64,000 bases of DNA from Nitrospirillum sp034653275. Lineage in GTDB: Bacteria; Pseudomonadota; Alphaproteobacteria; Azospirillales; Azospirillaceae. Of the stretch, positions 13,404-21,797 are shown one piece after another (position 1 is the first letter of the stretch; every line of letters begins with the position of its first letter). Made by a program: the position numbers and the translations under genes. Location of the stretch: positions 1,116,001-1,180,000 of the forward strand of contig NZ_JAYEES010000001.1 in NCBI RefSeq assembly GCF_034653275.1, read 5' to 3'. Below the pieces are notes generated by a model. It searched no databases, had not been told where the DNA came from, and saw only the letters and a list, made by a program, of their open reading frames with translations.

Positions 13404-16300
13404 CAGCGGATCTCCGGCGCGACGGCGGGCGCGGGGGCATGGCCGTGGTCAGGGGCGGCGTCTTTATCGGAGACGGGGCCGGGACTCCAGGGGCCCAGGG
13501 CCGCCAACAGTTCCTCATAGGTTGGGGGCAGCAGGCTGGCCAGCAGGGCGCCGGTGTCGGGGTCGCCGGCCTCCACCACGTCCTGCAGGTCGGCGGCCAC
13601 CTGGCCCAGGCGCACGGCCCCCACGCTGCGCGCCGCGCCCTTCAATATATGGGCGGCGTGGCGGGCGGCCTCCATGTCCCCGGCGGCCAAGGCGGTATCG
13701 GCCGCGGCCATCAGGGCGGGCACGCTGCCCAGGAAGGCCGTGAGGAAGGCCTTGGCCTCCGCCCCACCGTCTGTCAGGGCGCGCGTGCGGCCGCCGAAGG
13801 GCTCCAGCAGGCGGTCGAAGTCGAACAGCGCCGGATCGACATCGGGAAGCACCGGGATGGCCGGGGCCGCCGCCGCCGTGGCCGGCCGGCGTAGGCGCCG
13901 GGCCTGGGGCAGGAAGCGGTCCAGCACGCCGTCCAACGCCCGGGTGTCGATGGGCTTGGACAGGTAGCCATCCATGCCATGGTCCAGGCAATTCTGCTCC
14001 GTCCCCGGCAGGGCGTCGGCGGTCAGCGCCACGATGGGCAGGCGCTGGTCCGTTCCTTGTTCCCGCTCAGCCGCCCGGATGTGGGCGGTCAGGGCGAAGC
14101 CGTCCATCTCCGGCATGTGGAAGTCCGTCAACAACAGGCCGTACCGATCCCGGCGCCACATCTCCAACGCCTCGCGCCCATCCTTGGCCAAGTCCAGGGC
14201 GAAGCCGCGCTGGTTCAGCATGCGACGGATGACGGTCTGGTTGATGACGTTGTCTTCCGCCACCAGCACCAGGGCACCGGCCGCCCGCGCCTCGTCATGG
14301 GGCGGTGGGGCCCAGCCGCTGCTGTTATCCACCCGTGTCGGCTGTGCCCTTTCCAGGGTGGTCAAGCCCAGGGCGGCGGCGACGACGCGCCACAGGCGGC
14401 GACGGCGCAGGGGACGCGTGACTGTGGCGAACAGGCCGATGCGGTCGGCCTCGGCCAGGGTGGAGGCCAGGATGCGTGGCGCCGCCAGCACCAGGGGGCG
14501 GCCAGTCCCCGCCAGGTGCCGGGCGGCGGCCAGGGCATGGTCGCCGGATGCCTGGGCGTTCAGCAGCACCACGTCGGCCGCGACCGCCAAAGGGATGAGA
14601 TCGGCGTCGAAGTCCACCTGCGCCAGGTCCGCCACCCCGGCCGCCGTCAGCGCCTGGCGCAGGGCCTCGGCGCCGGTTCCTTGGAACCCCACGGCCAGGA
14701 CATGGGCGTCGGCGATGTCGATCTCCGGCTGTTCGGGGGTCAGGCGGTCCGGCGCCTCGGCCCGGCCCAGCGGCAGTTCCAGCCAGAAGGTGGAGCCCTC
14801 ACCCACGGCCGAGTGGATGCCGATGTCGCCTCCCATCAGATCGACCAGGCGGCGGCAGATGCTGAGGCCCAGGCCGGTGCCGCCATAGCGGCGGGAGGTT
14901 GAGGTGTCGGCCTGCTGGAAGGGTTGGAACAGGCGGGCCTGCTGTTCCACAGTCAGGCCGATGCCGGTGTCGGTCACGGCCAGACGCAAACGGGCGTCCC
15001 GCCCACCCTCGGCCGGCAGCAGGCGGGCAGACAGGGTGACCTCCCCTCGTTCCGTGAACTTCACGGCGTTGCCCGCCAGGTTGATCAGCACCTGGCGCAA
15101 GCGGGTGGGGTCGCCGCGCAGGGTGGCCGGCAGGGCCGGGTCGATCTGGACCACCAGGTCCAAGCCCTTCTCTTCGGCACGGGCCACCACCAGCTCCGCC
15201 GCCTCCTCCACCGTCTCGGCCAGGGGGAAGTCCAGGATCTCCAGGTCCAGCTTGCCGGCCTCGATCTTGGAGAAGTCCAGGATGTCGTTGATGATGGACA
15301 GCAGCGAGGTGCCGGAGGAACGGACCACGCCCAACATGCCGCGCTGGTCATCGGTCAGTGCCGTCTGGTCCAGCATTTCCGCCATGGCCATGACGCCGTT
15401 CATGGGTGTGCGGATCTCATGGCTCATCATCGCCAGGAAGGCGGACTTGGCGCGGGTGGCGTCCTCCGCCTGGTCGCGGGCGATGCGCAGTTCATCCGCC
15501 TGCGCCGCCTGTTCACGGGCGGTGTCGCGGAAGACGCCGGTGGCGCGGGCCAGGCGCGCCACCTCATCGTCTCCGGCCATGGTCGGCAAGGGCGCGTCCA
15601 GTTGGCCATCGGCCAGGCGCAACATCACCTCGGAAATGCGGCCGATGGGGGCCACCACCCGCCGCAGCACCATCGCCGTGGCCAGCGCCGCCACGCCCAG
15701 GCCGCCCAGGACAATGACCAGATAGGCCAGGCGCATGCGGCGCAGCAGGCCGCGCAGGTCCCCCCGTTCGCGCTCGATGGCGTCGATCTCGATCTGCGAC
15801 AGCGCGTTCAGCTGGCCGATCAGCGGCTCCATGACGGGATAGAGCCGCAGGTCCAGCATCTCGCCCAGCGCCGCGTCGTCACCCTCATGCAGAATGGCGA
15901 CGGCGTCCCGTCCCAGCTGGGTGGCGGCCAGGCGATAGGGTTCGATGTCGTGCACCACCGCCAGCTCATTGCCGGCCGACAGCGGCGCCACGATGCGGCG
16001 CCACAGCGCCTCGCTATCCGTCAGCGCCTGTTCGATGGTGCGGGCGGCGTCATCCTGGCGGGCACGGTTCAGCCGCGTCTTTTGCAGGATCTCCACCATG
16101 CCCAAGCCGTAGCGGTCGGACAGCAGCTTCAGGTCGCGCAGGGGCTCCACGTGCGCGCGGATGGCGGCATTGTACCGCTCCGTCACGAAGTTCATGGACA
16201 GCCAGCCCGTGACCGTGACGAACAGCAGGCCCAGCACCAGGGCGCCCAGGCAGGCGAGCAGGCGTTCGCGGATGCCACGCAGGTTAAAACCGCCGGTCAT
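13403..16300 (-). CDS. Hybrid sensor histidine kinase with HAMP, receivers and Hpt domain
   Basis: A 965-residue kinase. TM1 lies near residues 12-32, an all-helical periplasmic sensor at about 35-190, TM2 at about 195-217, and HAMP follows. HisKA has His294 in MMSHEIRTPMNG, and the HATPase lies at about 400-520. Next comes a region of about 120 residues that looks like a decayed receiver (DVVLLNAQ where Asp is expected). A complete receiver has Asp726 (LLTDFHMPEMDG), and a C-terminal Hpt has His884 (AHILKG). This is BarA/TorS-like phosphorelay architecture. The ATG at 16300 overlaps the stop of the PstS-like gene (ATGA). The frame runs open much further upstream, but that part is antisense noise over the binding-protein gene. 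Confidence 0.92.
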   Translation of the reverse strand: MTGGFNLRGIRERLLACLGALVLGLLFVTVTGWLSMNFVTERYNAAIRAHVEPLRDLKLLSDRYGLGMVEILQKTRLNRARQDDAARTIEQALTDSEALWRRIVAPLSAGNELAVVHDIEPYRLAATQLGRDAVAILHEGDDAALGEMLDLRLYPVMEPLIGQLNALSQIEIDAIERERGDLRGLLRRMRLAYLVIVLGGLGVAALATAMVLRRVVAPIGRISEVMLRLADGQLDAPLPTMAGDDEVARLARATGVFRDTAREQAAQADELRIARDQAEDATRAKSAFLAMMSHEIRTPMNGVMAMAEMLDQTALTDDQRGMLGVVRSSGTSLLSIINDILDFSKIEAGKLDLEILDFPLAETVEEAAELVVARAEEKGLDLVVQIDPALPATLRGDPTRLRQVLINLAGNAVKFTERGEVTLSARLLPAEGGRDARLRLAVTDTGIGLTVEQQARLFQPFQQADTSTSRRYGGTGLGLSICRRLVDLMGGDIGIHSAVGEGSTFWLELPLGRAEAPDRLTPEQPEIDIADAHVLAVGFQGTGAEALRQALTAAGVADLAQVDFDADLIPLAVAADVVLLNAQASGDHALAAARHLAGTGRPLVLAAPRILASTLAEADRIGLFATVTRPLRRRRLWRVVAAALGLTTLERAQPTRVDNSSGWAPPPHDEARAAGALVLVAEDNVINQTVIRRMLNQRGFALDLAKDGREALEMWRRDRYGLLLTDFHMPEMDGFALTAHIRAAEREQGTDQRLPIVALTADALPGTEQNCLDHGMDGYLSKPIDTRALDGVLDRFLPQARRLRRPATAAAAPAIPVLPDVDPALFDFDRLLEPFGGRTRALTDGGAEAKAFLTAFLGSVPALMAAADTALAAGDMEAARHAAHILKGAARSVGAVRLGQVAADLQDVVEAGDPDTGALLASLLPPTYEELLAALGPWSPGPVSDKDAAPDHGHAPAPAVAPEIR

Positions 16301-17409
16301 GGCGTGCCCTCCGCGGGGGTGGGCGCCGGCGGCGCGTCCAACAGCGCCCGCATGGTGGCGCGCGCCTGGGCGTCCAGCGGCACCAGTCCGGCGGCGGACA
16401 GGTAGCCGTTGGGGCCGCTGGCGTCGTCCCGCAGGAATTCCTGGGCGAAGTCGATCACGCCGGGCACGGCGCCGGGCCGCTTGATGTGCAGGTACAGCGC
16501 CCTGCCCACGGGGTAGCGCCCGTTGATGACGGCGTCGCGGTCGGGCACCACCCCCTCGACCCTCACCGGGGTCACGCGGGCGTCGTCCAGTTCCTGCAGG
16601 CTCATCAGCACGATGGCGGGGCCCGGTTCCTGCATCAGCCGCTCCACATAGGGAATGGCCAGCAGGGTGTGGGGCACATAGGCGCCGTCCTCGCGCAGGG
16701 TCACGCACATCCGCCGCCGCTGCGCCTTGTCGGCGATGGCGTCCACCTCCGCCACGCCGCGGCAGCCGCCCTCCAGGATCACGGTTTCAAGCGCGTCGTA
16801 CTTGCCCGAGGTGTTGGCCGGGCCGATGACCTTGATGGGCAGGTCGGGCAGGCTGGGATCCACGTCCCGCCAGAAACGATAGGGGTTGGGCACGAAATGG
16901 CCCTCCACCGGCACCCGGGCGGCCAGGGCCCGCCAGATCTGGGCGCGGGTCAGGGCCAGGGGCGGCATGCCCGCCTTCTCCCCCACCGCCAGGGCGTCCA
17001 TGCCGATGGGGATGGTGACGACATCCCGCACGCCGTGGGCCAGGCAGGCCTCTTTCTCCGCCGGGTTCAAAGGGCGGGAGGTCATGGCGATGTCGGGCGT
17101 CAGCGGGCCGCTGCCGGCGCAGAACAGGCGGGCGCCGGCGGTGGTGCCGGTGCTCTCCCCGATGGGCAGCGGCCGGCCGGTGCGCGCGGCGTAATGTTCG
17201 GCCGCCAGCAGGGCATAGGGAAAGACGGTGGTGGAACCGCCGAAGCGTACCCGTTCGCGCGCGCCGGGCGTCAGGTCCACGGCTCCGCCGGCCTCCGCCT
17301 CGGCGGCATGGCCCGGTGCCAGCAGGACACAACCCAGCAGGGCGCCCGCCAGCACGGCCCGCCCGGCCATCCACCAACCCCAATAGGGCAACAATGGCGC
17401 ACGCGCCAT
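16297..17409 (-). CDS. PstS-like periplasmic binding protein linked to a sensor kinase
   Basis: A 370-residue exported protein; the signal peptide ends near residue 36 (APGHAAEA). The phosphate-binding-protein fold shows in FGGSTTVFPYALLA (about 55-68), GESTGTTAGARLFC (about 83-96) and DIAMTSRPLNPAEKE (about 106-120), which correspond to the anion-binding loops of PstS. No PstC, PstA or PstB gene is adjacent. Instead it overlaps a hybrid kinase by four bases. It is therefore better explained as the periplasmic sensing subunit of that kinase than as part of an importer. Ligand specificity for phosphate is assumed from the family only. Confidence 0.85.
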   Translation of the reverse strand: MARAPLLPYWGWWMAGRAVLAGALLGCVLLAPGHAAEAEAGGAVDLTPGARERVRFGGSTTVFPYALLAAEHYAARTGRPLPIGESTGTTAGARLFCAGSGPLTPDIAMTSRPLNPAEKEACLAHGVRDVVTIPIGMDALAVGEKAGMPPLALTRAQIWRALAARVPVEGHFVPNPYRFWRDVDPSLPDLPIKVIGPANTSGKYDALETVILEGGCRGVAEVDAIADKAQRRRMCVTLREDGAYVPHTLLAIPYVERLMQEPGPAIVLMSLQELDDARVTPVRVEGVVPDRDAVINGRYPVGRALYLHIKRPGAVPGVIDFAQEFLRDDASGPNGYLSAAGLVPLDAQARATMRALLDAPPAPTPAEGTP

Positions 17410-17796
17410 GGCCTCGATCCCCCCTACCCCACGGAAACTATGGACGCGCGGGGCCCGGCGGTTAAGCGATGCATCAGGCTATGGCGCGAGCGCTGCAAAT
17501 AGTTCGGATGGATAGCCTGGTCAAGGAGACACGGTAGGCGCCTGGCCCCTGGGCAATCATAAGTGGTATGTTGACGCCATGCCGCTGTTAATGGCGAGTT
17601 CACCCTGTGCTCGGCCGGTGGCGGCGTGGTCGCTTGTTTCGCCCTTTGTTGCAGCACCTTGGCCGTGACTACAGCCTCATGCGGTCCTCCCACCCGACAC
17701 CAGTTCCGTTCCCGGCGGCGCCATCACGTCGGCGCAGATCTGATCCCTATCCCTGAACATTTGAACACTAATTGTTAGGATACTAACATTCTGGAC
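17410..17796. other. Intergenic region between divergent operons
   Basis: 387 bases with no convincing gene; an 89-codon minus-strand frame has unnatural composition and no ribosome site. The right end carries the MarR-type operator at 17773-17788. Elsewhere I see nothing recognisable, though promoters for both flanking operons must lie here. Confidence 0.55.
17773..17788. promoter_or_regulatory. Palindromic MarR-type operator
   Basis: TGTTAG-GATA-CTAACA is a perfect inverted repeat eight bases before the marR-type start codon. Position and symmetry suit autorepression of the efflux operon by the MarR protein, relieved by an aromatic acid. Confidence 0.7.
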
Positions 17797-18294
17797 ATGG
17801 AACAAACCGCCCCCCTTCCCATTACCCCCCGGCATCGCGCCTTCGGCCTGACGCTCTGCTATCTCGCGCGGTGCTGGCGGCGGGAGGCGGACGCGGCATT
17901 GAAGGCCTATGACCAGTCCGAGGCGACGGCCCTGCCGCTGGTGGTGCTGGCCCGGCTGGGCGACGGTATCCGCCAAGGCCAGCTGGCCGATCACGTGGGC
18001 GTGGAAGGCCCGTCGCTGGTGCGGCTTGTGGACATGCTGGAAAGGGACGGCCTGTTGGAACGCCGCAACGACCCGCGCGACCGGCGGGTGAAGACCCTGC
18101 ACCTGACGGCGGAGGGCCGCGCGCTGGCCCTCCGCCTGGACGACGCGCTGGACGGCATGCGCCAGCGGCTGCTGGCCGAGGTGACGCTGGAGCAGCTGGA
18201 GACCGCGCTGACCGTCTTCGCGGCCGTCGAACGCGCCCTGGGGCGGCCCTTGGGGACCAAGGACGCCGCCGGCGATGAGGGGGACGCGCCGTGA
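17797..18294 (+). CDS. MarR-family transcriptional regulator of the efflux operon
   Basis: A 165-residue winged-helix protein with MarR cues: a helical start, the recognition region GQLADHVGVEGPSLVRLVDMLERDGLLERR (about 51-80), and the wing with DPRDRRVKTLHLTAEGRAL (about 82-100). It is the first gene of an apparent operon with the FUSC pump, DUF1656 protein and HlyD-type adaptor, overlapping the pump gene by four bases. It probably represses the operon through the palindrome just upstream. E. coli aaeXAB uses a LysR activator instead. Confidence 0.9.
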   Translation: MEQTAPLPITPRHRAFGLTLCYLARCWRREADAALKAYDQSEATALPLVVLARLGDGIRQGQLADHVGVEGPSLVRLVDMLERDGLLERRNDPRDRRVKTLHLTAEGRALALRLDDALDGMRQRLLAEVTLEQLETALTVFAAVERALGRPLGTKDAAGDEGDAP

Positions 18295-20393
18295 CCGCCG
18301 CCGCTTGGCTGAAAGGCTTCTCCAAGGGCGCCGGCGACTGGATGTTCGCCGCCAAGACGGCCGCCGCCGCCCTGGCGGCCCTATATATCGGGTTCAGCCT
18401 CGACCTGCCGCGTCCCTACTGGGCGGCGGGCACGGTCTTCATCGTGTCACAGCCGCTGGCCGGGGCCATGCGGTCGAAAGGCGTGTTCCGCGTGCTGGGC
18501 ACCGTCATCGGCGCCGTGGCCACGGTGGCCATCATCCCCAACCTGGTGGACGCCCCACCGCTGCTGTGCGTGGCCATGGCGCTGTGGACCATGGCCTGCC
18601 TGACCCTGGCCTTGCTGGACCGCACGCCGCGCAGCTACGTCTTCATGCTGGCGGCCTACAGCACCGCCCTGATCGGCTTTCCCACCGTCACCGATCCCGG
18701 CACCGTCTTCGACGCGGCCCTGGCCCGGGTAGAGGAGATCACCGTCGGCATCCTGTGCGCCACCGTCATCGGCAGCGTCATCTTTCCGCGCGGCATCGGG
18801 CCGGTGGTCAGCGATCGCATCGACGCCTTCGCGGCCGACGTCACCCGCTGGGCGCGCGACGCCCTGGCCGGGGCGGAGGAAACGGCGGCCACGCGCTCCG
18901 ACCGGCGCCGCCTGGCCGCCGACGCGGTCGAGTTGCAGATGATGGCCACCCACCTGGATTACGACACCAGCCGTCTGCACGGCATGAGCCAGGAGGTCCG
19001 CCAGCTGCGTCAGCGCCTGGTCATGTTGCTGCCCATCCTGTCCGGCCTGGGTGATCGCGTCCGGGCCTTGAAAGCCGACGGCCGCCCACTGCCGGCGACG
19101 CTGGAGGCGTTGCTGGCCGATGTCGGTGACTGGGTGGCGGACGTGGAGGCGCCGGCGGACCGCACCGCGGATCTGCGCGCCCGCATCGCGGCGCTGCGCG
19201 CGGCGCCGGCCGATTGGCGCGACGTGCTGACCCTGAACCTGCTGACGCGGCTGAAGGACCTGATGGACGCGCTGCAGGATTGCCGCGACCTGCGCCTCTA
19301 CATAATCAGCGGCGGCCAGGGCCCCAAGGTGCGCCGCCGCCGGGGTGGACGGGCGGGGGCGGAGGTGGTGATGCACCGGGACCTGGGCATGGCCCTGTGG
19401 TCCGGGGCCGGGGCCGCCATCACCATCCTGCTGGGCAGCGCCTTCTGGATCGGTACGGAATGGGCGGACGGCGCCACGGCGTTGGAGATGGCGGCGGTGG
19501 CCTGCTGCTTCTTCGCGGCGCAGGACAACCCGGTGCCGGCCATCCTGGACTTCGCGCTGTACAACGCCGTGGCCGCGGTGCTGGCCGGCATCTACATCTT
19601 CGCCATCATGCCGCACATCGACGGCTTCGTGATGCTGGCCTTCGCCCTGGGCCCCATGTTCCTGCTGCTGGGCCGCGTCATCGCCAATCCCCGTCTGGCC
19701 GGCCGGGCGCTGGCCGTGGGCGCCACGCTGCCCACCCTGGCCGGCCTGACCAACACCTACAGCGCCGACTTCGCCTCCTACCTCAACAGCGCCATGTCGC
19801 TGGTGCTGGGCATGGGGTTCGCGGGGCTGGTGACGGCGCTGGTGCGCGCGGTGGGCGCGGAATGGGGCGCCCGGCGCATCCTGCGCGCCTGCTGGCACGA
19901 CATCCGGGCCGTGGCCGATATCCGCACGCCCGCACCCGACGGCGGCCTGCGCCCCGTGTTCGCCGGCAGGCTGCTGGACCGCATGGGCCTGCTTGTGCCG
20001 CGTCTGGCCGCCCTGCCCCCGGGGTCGGAGATCGCCGCCACCGACGCCCTGGCCGACATCCGCACGGGCATGAACGTGCTGGAGCTGCGCGGCGTGGAAC
20101 GCGCCCTGCCCGCCCCTGCCCGGGTGGCGGTGGACGGGGCGCTGTCCCTGTTGGCCGATCACTACCGGGCGGTCTGCCGCGCCGGCGCCCCGCGCCCGCC
20201 CGCGCCGGAGCTGCTGGCCGGCATCGACACCGCCATGGCGGCGCTGATGCCCTTGCCCGACCGCAAGCCGCGCCAGGCGCTGCTGGCCCTGGCCGGCATC
20301 CGCCGGGCCCTGTCGAACGGCGTGCCCGACCTGCCACCGCCCCCGCCCGCCGTTCCCGCCCCTCCCACCCCGGAAGAAAGCCTGGCCGCATGA
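18291..20393 (+). CDS. FUSC-family aromatic acid efflux pump (AaeB-like)
   Basis: A 700-residue inner-membrane protein starting at GTG in a GTGA overlap. It has the FUSC plan of two membrane blocks, about residues 15-175 (AAALAALYIGF; PRPYWAAGTVFIVSQPLAGAM is the family-typical segment) and about 360-515, each followed by a long helical cytoplasmic domain. AaeB pumps export p-hydroxybenzoate-like acids together with the periplasmic adaptor AaeA; both partner genes follow directly. The C-terminus is Pro-rich. The real substrate is unknown. Confidence 0.9.
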   Translation: MTAAAWLKGFSKGAGDWMFAAKTAAAALAALYIGFSLDLPRPYWAAGTVFIVSQPLAGAMRSKGVFRVLGTVIGAVATVAIIPNLVDAPPLLCVAMALWTMACLTLALLDRTPRSYVFMLAAYSTALIGFPTVTDPGTVFDAALARVEEITVGILCATVIGSVIFPRGIGPVVSDRIDAFAADVTRWARDALAGAEETAATRSDRRRLAADAVELQMMATHLDYDTSRLHGMSQEVRQLRQRLVMLLPILSGLGDRVRALKADGRPLPATLEALLADVGDWVADVEAPADRTADLRARIAALRAAPADWRDVLTLNLLTRLKDLMDALQDCRDLRLYIISGGQGPKVRRRRGGRAGAEVVMHRDLGMALWSGAGAAITILLGSAFWIGTEWADGATALEMAAVACCFFAAQDNPVPAILDFALYNAVAAVLAGIYIFAIMPHIDGFVMLAFALGPMFLLLGRVIANPRLAGRALAVGATLPTLAGLTNTYSADFASYLNSAMSLVLGMGFAGLVTALVRAVGAEWGARRILRACWHDIRAVADIRTPAPDGGLRPVFAGRLLDRMGLLVPRLAALPPGSEIAATDALADIRTGMNVLELRGVERALPAPARVAVDGALSLLADHYRAVCRAGAPRPPAPELLAGIDTAMAALMPLPDRKPRQALLALAGIRRALSNGVPDLPPPPPAVPAPPTPEESLAA

Positions 20394-20605
20394 TCGGCGA
20401 AATGGACATCCACGGCGTCTTCGTCTCCCCCCTGCTGGTCTGGGGCGTGGTCGCCTTCCTCATCTCCATGGCCGTGCGCTGGGTGCTGCGCCGGGTGGGC
20501 GCCTATCGCCTGGTCTGGCACCGGCCGCTGTTCGATTTGGCCGTCTACGTCATCGTCCTGGGCGGCGTCGCCGCCGTCTTCACCCATTACACCTCCGTTC
20601 CCTGA
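20390..20605 (+). CDS. DUF1656 (AaeX-like) small membrane protein
   Basis: A 71-residue protein with two membrane helices and the family hallmark of an N-terminal EMDIHGVFVSPLLVW motif. It overlaps the pump gene by four bases (ATGA) and precedes the adaptor gene, exactly as in aaeX/ydhI-type operons. Its function is not established; co-occurrence suggests an accessory subunit of the efflux pump. Confidence 0.88.
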   Translation: MIGEMDIHGVFVSPLLVWGVVAFLISMAVRWVLRRVGAYRLVWHRPLFDLAVYVIVLGGVAAVFTHYTSVP

Positions 20606-20634
20606 TCTTCCTCGACTTGCTGGACGTCGCCGCT

Positions 20635-21627
20635 ATGCGCAGCCTCATCACCGCCCTGACCCGCCTGGCCGTCACCCTGGTCGTGGTCGCCATCGCCGCC
20701 CTGGTGGGCTGGCGTTTCTGGATCTACTACATGGAGGAGCCGTGGACCCGCGACGGCCGGGTGCGCGCCGACATCGTGGGCGTGACGCCCGACGTCTCCG
20801 GCCTGGTGGATGAGGTGCTGGTGCATGACAACCAGACCGTGACCAAGGGCCAGGTGCTGTTCCGCATCGACCGCGCCCGCTTCACCCTGGCGCTGCAACA
20901 GGCCGACGCCGCCGTGGCCGCCAAGAAGGCCAATTTCGACGAGTTGGTGCTGGAGCGGAATCGCTACCAGTCGCTGAGTGCCTCCGCCGTGTCACGCGAG
21001 AAGCAGGAGCAGACGGTGGCCGCCGCCAAGCAGGCCGAGGCCATCTACCTTCAGGCCGTGGCCGACCGCAACGTCGCCAAGCTGAACCTGGACCGGACGG
21101 AGGTGATGGCCACCGTGAACGGCTACATCACCAACTTCGATCTGCGCCCCGGCGACTACGTCACCGCCGGCAAGGCCGTGACGGCCCTGGTGGACAGCGA
21201 CAGCCTGCACGTACAGGGCTATTTCGAGGAGACCAAGCTGGGTCGCATCCATGTGGGCGACCCGGTGACCGTGCGCCTGATGGGTGACCCGAGGGCCTTC
21301 ACCGGCCATGTGGAGAGCGTGGCCGCCGCCATCGAGGACCGCGAACGCACGGACGGCAGCAACCTGCTGGCCAACGTGAACCCCACCTTCAGCTGGGTGC
21401 GCCTGGCCCAACGCATCCCGGTGCGCGTGGTGCTGGACAACCCGCCGGCCGACCTGCGCCTGATCCCCGGCCGCACCGCCACGGTGGCGGTCGTAGGCTC
21501 CGACGCCGTGCTGAAGACGCCCCTGACCAAGCTGCCCCATCCGACGCCGCAGGGCGCCCAGCCCCAGGCGGCCCCGGCAGCAGAACCCCAGCCGGCGGCC
21601 CCGGCCAGCAAGCCCAAGGCCCGGTGA
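20635..21627 (+). CDS. HlyD/AaeA-type membrane fusion (periplasmic adaptor) protein
   Basis: A 330-residue adaptor with one N-terminal anchor helix (TLVVVAIAALVGWRFWIYY). The biotinyl-lipoyl-like half-motif follows (RADIVGVTPDVSGLVDEVLV), then a coiled-coil hairpin at about residues 90-150 and a beta-barrel domain with QGYFEETKLGRIHVGD. It would bridge the FUSC pump to an outer-membrane channel. The tail is rich in Pro and Ala. The ATG at 20635 is used; an in-frame TTG lies at 20617. Confidence 0.9.
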   Translation: MRSLITALTRLAVTLVVVAIAALVGWRFWIYYMEEPWTRDGRVRADIVGVTPDVSGLVDEVLVHDNQTVTKGQVLFRIDRARFTLALQQADAAVAAKKANFDELVLERNRYQSLSASAVSREKQEQTVAAAKQAEAIYLQAVADRNVAKLNLDRTEVMATVNGYITNFDLRPGDYVTAGKAVTALVDSDSLHVQGYFEETKLGRIHVGDPVTVRLMGDPRAFTGHVESVAAAIEDRERTDGSNLLANVNPTFSWVRLAQRIPVRVVLDNPPADLRLIPGRTATVAVVGSDAVLKTPLTKLPHPTPQGAQPQAAPAAEPQPAAPASKPKAR

Positions 21628-21797
21628 AGCGGTCGGCCGGGACGTGTATGAGGGGGGCGGTGCCGAAGGGCGCCGCCCCTTTCATTCCAGGACATGACGT
21701 CGCAGGCCAATAGTCCCCGACAGTTGACGGGCCGCACCCCGTTCAATGATCCAGGCGCCCCGTGGGCGGGTGCCCGGTATAGGGGGCAATCGGCATC

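Noticed and set aside
14924..16405. A 493-codon plus-strand open frame
   Set aside because: Antisense shadow of the hybrid histidine kinase. It has no ribosome site and a composition dominated by Gln, His and Gly.
16301..16708. Upstream extension of the hybrid kinase frame
   Set aside because: The extension overlaps the binding-protein gene in another frame and is Arg/Pro-rich. The ATG at 16300 in an ATGA overlap gives a normal membrane-anchored N-terminus.
17424..17693. An 89-codon minus-strand frame in the region before the MarR gene
   Set aside because: No ribosome site, no motif, and it would cover the likely promoter region.
18447..20162. A 571-codon minus-strand open frame
   Set aside because: Antisense shadow of the FUSC pump gene; no domain and unnatural composition.
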